From assembly GCF_037975245.1 (NCBI RefSeq), contig NC_092568.1, forward strand, positions 6,927,501 through 6,991,500: 64,000 nucleotides of DNA. Reading direction: 5' to 3'. Position 1 is the stretch's first letter, and every line of letters starts with the position of its first letter. Both the position numbers and the translations under genes were made by a program. A model generated the notes under the pieces. The model worked only from the letters and a program-made list of their open reading frames with translations. It was not told the DNA's origin and did not search any database. The stretch comes from Apostichopus japonicus. Taxonomy: Eukaryota; Echinodermata; Holothuroidea; Aspidochirotida; Stichopodidae. Positions 57,666-64,000 of the stretch are shown here, piece after piece.

Positions 57666-58716
57666 CTGCCACTGGAAAAGAGTTTGCTGCATTCCATGTT
57701 TAACAAAAGCGCTTTAAACTCAACACATATATATTTCAGTACTGTGTATATTAAAATGTTCATGTACTTCCAGGCAAGTAAAACGAGAGATGACCCGAAA
57801 GAAAAAAAATATAATTTCAGAAGCGTTTCATAAATCCTTCTAAAAGCAAAACTGAATTTTAGCAAAGGCTGTCTAAATGAGAAAGACATTAATTTTGTTG
57901 TTGTTATCAGATTTGATACTGTGGTGCATGTAATGTGCAATATATTCATGATCTTTTGAGTGTCAAGCAGTACTCTTCCACCTAGTACAGACCTAGTGCA
58001 AACCTAGCGGCACTTCTCCGTTTCCACAGGTCATTAGTCTTGCCTCTAAATCTGAGTATACAAAAATAAAAGTTTGCCAAAAGTTTTCGTAAGTCATTTT
58101 GGATAATTTTTTTACAATTTTTATCCCACAGAGTTGGCACGATCATCCAAACAACGAATGAGGTCCCTCAGTGACGGACAATGATTTGAGAGTTGTCCCT
58201 ACTGTAGGTGTTATGTTATGCATATGTCATGCATATTTGGATATAATACTGGGGACACTGTTTTTTTTTAAACCATTTTCACACAGGAAAAAAAGAAATT
58301 ATGACATTTACACATGTTCCTGTAATGTGTGGACACCTGTAGATTTGACCTATGTGACATAGTGTGAACAACTACTACTTTGGTGGCAAACCATAAGACG
58401 ATCCAATCCCAAGAATTATACAATAAACAGACAACTTGGATAATTCTGTCTCACATAAAGACCCTTCTAGTCACAGGTTTCTATGTCAACCTGTATTCTA
58501 GGGTTCATCTACATTCTTTCCTCTGACAAACCTCTTGTAAATTGGGATCGAAGGCACATCTAATCTTATCCTCTGTAGTATTTCATCATATCATAAATAT
58601 GAATATATTTCTGTACATTAATAAACATTATTAGTTTCAAAGTCTGATGAGGAATGTAATACAGAGAATGCCTTCACAAAAATAATGTATAAATTCCGAT
58701 TGTTTTTTTTATATTT

Positions 58717-58722
58717 TTTATT
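58717..58722 (-). terminator. Candidate poly(A) signal for SEA-domain gene
   Basis: TTTATT on +, AATAAA on -, 83 bases beyond the proposed stop at 58805-58807. It supports the choice of terminal exon. Confidence 0.4.
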
Positions 58723-58804
58723 TCAGCTATGGAACAGGCTAGTACGAGTTGTGTGGTGGCCCATATTGATCGACCAAATTTGGTTCGTTTGTTTATCCAG
58801 TATT

Positions 58805-61800
58805 TTAAAAGTAATTTCGTTCTCTTTTTGTTATATCTCTTTCAAGTTTGGACGACTCTTTACAAGAGCCCGCTACTTCTGACAGACGGAGCTGATGTAA
58901 AGAGAAACCGGCATCCCCTCTCTGTATGGGTAAAATGTCATCATTGATTCCATCCTAACCATAAACTGGATTCTCAAACTCCACGCGTGATTTGCTGGCT
59001 ATGCTAGGATTCCGACTCAATCGCAAGAGAACAGTATCCTGTAAGATGAAGAAAGTAAACTAAACAATTTCTCAATTATTAAAATATTCCAAAATGCCTA
59101 AAATTCCACAACCCCCTCCAAGAGACACGAAATATTCTGTGACAAAACAACTTTGATACCTTACGATAAAGATAAAGACCTCAATATTGCGTTAATACGA
59201 AAAACGTGGACAGAAATGACACCTCTTCCTATTAGGTAAAATCTCGTTGGGAAATTTGTAAATAAGCCCTCGAAAGAAATTAGATATTATTCGATAGGAA
59301 AAATCTTGAAACTGTGACTGGTGTTCGACAAGATAAGCAATCCAATCTTAAGTTGGTAAAGTTGCCTTTTTACAATTTGCTGGGGGAGGCAGTGGCGGAC
59401 GGAGGTTTCGGTGGGGGGGGATTGGGTGGGAGGATTGGGGTGCCTGCCTTTGTTCAGTTTGTTGACTCAATACAATAAACCCATAGAGCAGCAAATGGAA
59501 GAAAAAAAATCTATATTAAATTCCTTTGTTTTTCAGCATAACATCAATCACAGGACAACCTGTTCCATTGTCAAGTGTGTTACATAATCATAAAGGTAAT
59601 AAGCACCATCCAAACTTAAAATAAAATCAGTAATTTAAAGAGTTGGCCGTGAAATCATTCTTCCTTACCTCCATGCCATACTTCCGTCGTTTTCTTAATT
59701 TGTTCACCTGCGGATAAAATCGAAAATTCCAAATATTGCTGAGCGACGTTGGTATATACCACAGAAGACAGCAATCCAAAAAATCATATTTGTCATCCAT
59801 GTTCCTTGCCATATATAAGATTATCAAAAACAAGATGCAGGGTGCATATGAAGCGATGATTCCATTCTTGTTAGAAAACAATCATATTTCCATTGAAGGG
59901 AAAGAAAAAAAGCCAAGAAAAGCAACAACAACTGGCCTTAAAAGCAGAAATGTTGGCAAAAAGAAGGACAAATAATCCTTCGGTTTTTTTTTTCATTTCT
60001 ATGTTTTGGTCACAGTTTATCTTTCCTCTCTTCATATATTATTCCTCTTAATTAACCATTTTCATCTTACCTGCAACTTTCATTATGAAATCTACACGTT
60101 CATTCTTGTATTATTTTGTTTGTTTTTGCAGCTTTGTCAGTTTGTATGTGAAGACAATCCTCCCCGAATAAGGGAAAACAAATAATCTGTCTCTTTTAAC
60201 ATTTTTCTTTTTATTTTAAGTGCATGAGTGTGCCAATGAAGTGAAACTAAATTTTGCCTAAACTTTTAAATCATCCTAGGCTGTTATGTGGCAACAACGA
60301 CCAACAGAAAACAAACAAAAAAATGTCAAATGATTAAATTTCTTTTACAGAAGGGTCCTGTATCTCTGAAACAGTGTGAATTAAATCAGTTATGTCGGAA
60401 ACAGATCCAACAACCAATCAACTGTACAACCGGAAAGCTGAGACTGTTCCAGATTTAACATTTACCATCTTAAAACACAAAGCAGTATTAATACTCAGTG
60501 TAATAAAGTAGTGCTGTTTTGAGTTTAACATTTGTAATTTTATTACTGAAAACATTCTATACTAAAATATTAATTATTAACTTTTGAACATAGTCAACTT
60601 TGCACTACAAATATTGAAGTCCATGTAAATAAGACAAATCATAAAAATTTAATTGAAAAGAAAAAAATTCCAATTTGATTTAAGTATACTTAAAACTTTT
60701 ATGAAAAGTGTCTCAGCAACAGAATGTTGAAATTTGAAAACAAACTCAGTTATGACTTCATTTTGGGACCAAAAAGTCTTTATTAAAGAGGATGTCCTAT
60801 CTGTGCAAATTAAAATCTCCTTTTGAGTAAATATTACATAGGTTTGGAAATAAAACCAAAAAATAGTCGATTGAACTGAAAAAGCTGCTCTGAAATAATA
60901 GTCATAAAATATAAAAAATTAGAAAGGATTTGACGCAATCTGTAATTAATAAATCATGATATCTTACTTTTCTTGGTCAACATTTTTTTTCATATCGGCA
61001 CTTTTACTCACCACTGTTATAATTATGATGACGCTCAAAATGGCGGCCAAGACGACAATGATGACAATGAGTGTCACAGACATGCTGTCATTCGGTTTGA
61101 TGCTCTCCATGCCAAACTGGTAGCTCGAGCTCATTTCGAAAGATTTGTCAATGGCTGTGTAGGTTTTGCCTTGAAACATGAAACTGAACTGCCCACTTTC
61201 AATCTGTACGGTGAAGGAACAATACAAAGATGTATGTGTATGATGATGATGGTGATGACGATGTTACCAAATTTTTACACACACAAAATTGAAAAACCCA
61301 TGGACAAATGCAATTGTTTAGTGCTAAACTGACTCTCCAAATGCAATTGTTTAGTGCTAAACTGACTCTCTATTAACAACTCAAAGACATCCACCATGAT
61401 TGTGCATGGAAAGGGAAATGTGAAAATCCAGGAAAATCTGAGGAAATTTAAGTTTCTGAGATCGTACATAACTGATGTAAGGAGACAGCCTGACAGATAT
61501 CAAAGCCAAGAGCATAGTTTCAAATTTATCAGATGAATGGAATTCTAAGGACATAGACTTGAAGCTGAAAGTGAAGCTCGCAAAGGCTATGATTTGGATT
61601 GTTGTTCTATATGGCTGTGAAAGCTGGACTTTATCAGATGTATGGAAGTCTAAGGACATAGACTTGAAGCTGAAAGGGAGGCTCGCAAAGGGTATGAACT
61701 GGAGTGTTGTTCTATACGGCTGTGAAAGCTGGACTTTGGGAAAGACAGAGGAGAAGGCAATTGATGTTTTTGAGCTGTGGCTTTGGAGAAGGGTTCTGAG

Positions 61801-63547
61801 AGTCAGCTGGAGAGAGAGAGATGTACAGACGAATGGATTAGGAGGAGAGTTGGTATCACTGTAGAGAAAGGATTGTTGGAAGAAGTGAGGAAGAGGAAGT
61901 TGAGAAGGTATGATCATTGGAAGAGAAGAGGCAACAGCTCAGTTTTGGCAACGATTGAGGGAGAGGTGTGCGCAAGAGGAAGACGAGAAAGAAGAAAGAA
62001 AGGTTGGCTATAAACATCAAAGAGAGGAGAGAGGAGGTTTGGTAGAGGCGAGTAATGCAGCTTTTGAGAGAAATGTCTACGACCCTCATAACACAGCAAG
62101 GGCAAACTGAATTGACTTTCTACATTCTCATCTCAAAACAACAAACTACACTACGGCCATCCAAATCCATTTCCACCAAACACCAACCCTGCCCCCCCAC
62201 CTTTTCTATCTCTCTACCCACCAGTCATTTCACCTTTATAAATCACATCATTAACCCAGTTTGTGTCTATTAATCTGTTTTGAGGATATACAAATAGCAC
62301 ATTTCTTCATGTATGCAGCAGAATGATATTACTTTTGTACTACTACTACTACTAATACTACTACTACTTCTACTACTATTACTACTAAGACTACTACTAC
62401 TACTACTTCTACTACTACTACTTCTACTACTACTACTACTACTACAACTACTAGATATCATGAGTATTAATACTCTCAATACTCCACACATACCTCTTTT
62501 CTTATGCTGTCAGCCGCATTCTTGGCCGTTATTTTTAGGCCAGTGTTGTCCGTTACGTTCTGTCTGACGATGATACTACCAGCTGAGAACTATATGAGAA
62601 GAGAAGACATTCAGGACTCAATAACAATCAATAACGATGTTTGATTAATTAATTTTGTTAGGATGATATTAAAAATACCAGAGGATAAAAAGTAAAATGG
62701 AAATTGTCTAAAATCATGAGCATCAAAAATGTCAATTAGGTATGTTATCATGTCATTTAGCCTAGAACAAACATTCCCACCAAAATTCAGACAACGCCTT
62801 ACACCACGGCTATCCGTTATCATGTTTTCCAGTTCATGACTCAGGCAATGGCAATCTTTTCAAGGCCCCTTAATTGGCGGAGAGCATCAATGTGACCCTT
62901 TGGATAACATGCAACACTATTTTACGGTCCTTCATAAATTTGTAATGCATTTAAATTCTGTTTTTTTTTGTACGCCATAAAGTCTGATGTTTCCCTATCA
63001 ATTGTTGTATTCTGAGGGACTGATTTAATCGCAGGGATGAGCCTGTGGTAAAAAACAAAATCACAGAACTTTGCTCCACTTTGCATTTGCTACAGTGTGT
63101 TAGGATAATAGTTTTTGTCCCAGAGGTAGAAAAGAAATCACGGATATTCCGCGAATTCGAGGAAAAATCTCATGCCTGTAATTGTCTGTGTGTAAGACTT
63201 AAGTCTAGTAGTTCAGTCACATCATTTGGTGAGCCTCAGATGTGGTAAAAATGGACATTTATCAAAAAAATTTGAAAAGGGGATCATAAGGAGCAACATA
63301 GAACACTAGCAGTGCTTTACAACAGTCTATTATATGCAAATTAGTTTTATTGTTCCTAAAAGTCAACTTTTCAGGGTCCAGTATATGACATCAAAGGATT
63401 ATAGGAATAAATACAATTCAAATATGAAGCACACTTGAGGAAGTGACTTCAAACGACGAACGAACCAAAAAGTTACTCACTTCAAAATCAAGGAAGACGG
63501 TTTCGACTAGAGAACTCGACGATTGTATCAGAGCTTGTTTCAAAGCA
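58805..63547 (-). CDS. SEA-domain single-pass membrane protein, C-terminal part
   Basis: Cell-surface protein of mucin/adhesion type; partner and ligand are unknown. Exons in transcript order: 63547-63481, 62589-62494, 61203-61012, 59707-59669, 58921-58805. Junctions are GT-AG and in phase; the first exon needs two bases from an upstream exon outside the window. The joined part reads ALKQALIQ...VFLDFE-FSAGSIIVRQNVT...IRKE-IESGQFSFMFQGK. This fits a SEA fold, with FSAGSIIV in the position of the autoproteolysis loop (G-S, then aliphatic residues). A helix of about 25 residues (VTLIVIIVVLAAILSVIIII) follows, then a basic anchor VNKLRKRRKYGME and a short tail ending RERNYF. The terminal exon rests on splice phase and a nearby AATAAA, so it is less certain (about 0.5). 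SEA assignment is by pattern only. Confidence 0.68.
61540..62110 (+). mobile_element. LINE reverse-transcriptase C-terminal fragment with internal duplication
   Basis: Encodes VVLYGCESWTL followed by EEKAIDVFELWLWRRVLRVSW and, after frame breaks, EVRKRKLRRYDHW. This is the well-known C-terminal segment of non-LTR retrotransposon polyproteins (YGCE-WTL, then a basic LR-SW block). The LYGCESWTL segment is present twice because about 105 bp (from TTATCAGATG through GAAAGCTGGACT) are tandemly duplicated. Frameshifts make it a dead fragment. It lies in an intron of the SEA-domain gene on the opposite strand. Confidence 0.8.
62335..62455. repeat. (TAC)n microsatellite
   Basis: Imperfect TAC/CTA triplet repeat of about 120 bp, 40 bases from an exon edge of the SEA-domain gene. 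It gives poly-Leu and poly-Ser open frames that are artefacts. Confidence 0.95.
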
Positions 63548-64000
63548 CTAACGACAAGAAAGAGAGAGAAAGAAAGAAAAGCAGGGAAAATGACAGAAAT
63601 GTATTTAAAACATTATTTTAAAAGGGTGTCATTGCTCAAGAAATGCACTTATTAAACAAGTACCCCCCAAACCCTCTTCTCCAAAAAAAATCAAGAAAAA
63701 AAAAATGGAAAGAAAAATTCCACTTCTCTTTCCTGCAATTATTCTCTAACTTTACACATTAGTATCTTTCCCTGATGGAGCCTGATGAAAAACATTTTTG
63801 GGTGCCGAAAATGACACAACTTAATATAATTTGTTTTTTAAACTTTTTGACTCTTTTTAACATTGCAAGCAGGCAATCTGCCTGTCACTTATTTCCCAGG
63901 CATTGAAAATCAAATCACAATTTAGTTGATATAGTCTACAAAAATGACTTTCATCGACACTGCTGTGAAGTCAACAAAGTTAGTTGTAGTTTGCACATGA
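63548..64000 (-). other. Intron of SEA-domain gene reaching the window edge
   Basis: On the - strand a strong CT-rich tract (63555-63585) leads into the acceptor at 63548-63549. No additional exon was recognised before the window ends. Confidence 0.5.

Noticed and set aside
59736-59975. Lys-rich + strand open frame
   Set aside because: Overlaps a - strand exon of the SEA-domain gene; no start context, domain or splice support.
62270-62567. Poly-Ser and poly-Leu proteins
   Set aside because: Frames through a (TAC)n microsatellite.

Overview
This is animal nuclear DNA. It is AT-rich and intron-rich, with GT-AG splicing, vertebrate-type TTAGGG repeats, many (AT)n microsatellites, non-LTR retrotransposon remnants and numerous short non-autonomous DNA transposons. 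The opsin, glucuronyltransferase and BROX-type genes and the repeat style fit a marine invertebrate deuterostome, most likely an echinoderm such as a sea cucumber. That placement is an inference, not a proof.

Four genes could be rebuilt exon by exon with consistent splice phases. (1) A complete six-exon opsin, + strand, 3196-17539, 519 aa. It keeps the retinal-binding lysine and NPxxY, but has FRY in place of E/DRY. (2) A complete four-exon beta-1,3-glucuronyltransferase I (B3GAT3-like), - strand, 35611-27669, 317 aa, with a poly(A) signal just past the stop. (3) A complete eleven-exon BROX homologue (Bro1 domain, C-terminal CAAX box CVIS), + strand, 37213-54950, 454 aa. (4) The 3' half of a SEA-domain, single-pass membrane protein, - strand, 63547-58805, whose upstream exons lie beyond the right edge. 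Genes 2 and 3 are head to head, with about 1.6 kb between start codons. The four genes do not form an obvious pathway; this is an ordinary mixed animal locus.

Most of the remaining sequence is repetitive. Positions 1-840 are a degenerate TTAGGG array reading inward, the wrong way for a left chromosome end. Its right border (about 835-959) recurs inverted at 37514-37640 inside BROX intron 1, again joined to telomere-like repeats, so the array may belong to a mobile or dispersed element. Six hAT-type elements with terminal inverted repeats and 8-bp target duplications were delimited (7696-7949, 18701-19106, 21809-22599, 24481-25509, 27916-28594, 45497-47232); five of them share a short internal hairpin. 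Other TIR elements sit at 32767-33716, 33131-33594, 37698-38192 and 38379-38980. LINE fragments lie at about 42340-42845 and 61540-62110, and a tRNA-derived SINE at about 57370-57665.

Sequence structures of note are a perfect 60-bp palindrome (29309-29368), a 47-bp inverted repeat around an (AT)n core next to a BROX exon (44969-45189), and a 42-bp tandem array in which each unit carries a near-perfect palindrome (35060-35290). No rRNA gene, convincing functional tRNA gene or CRISPR array was seen.
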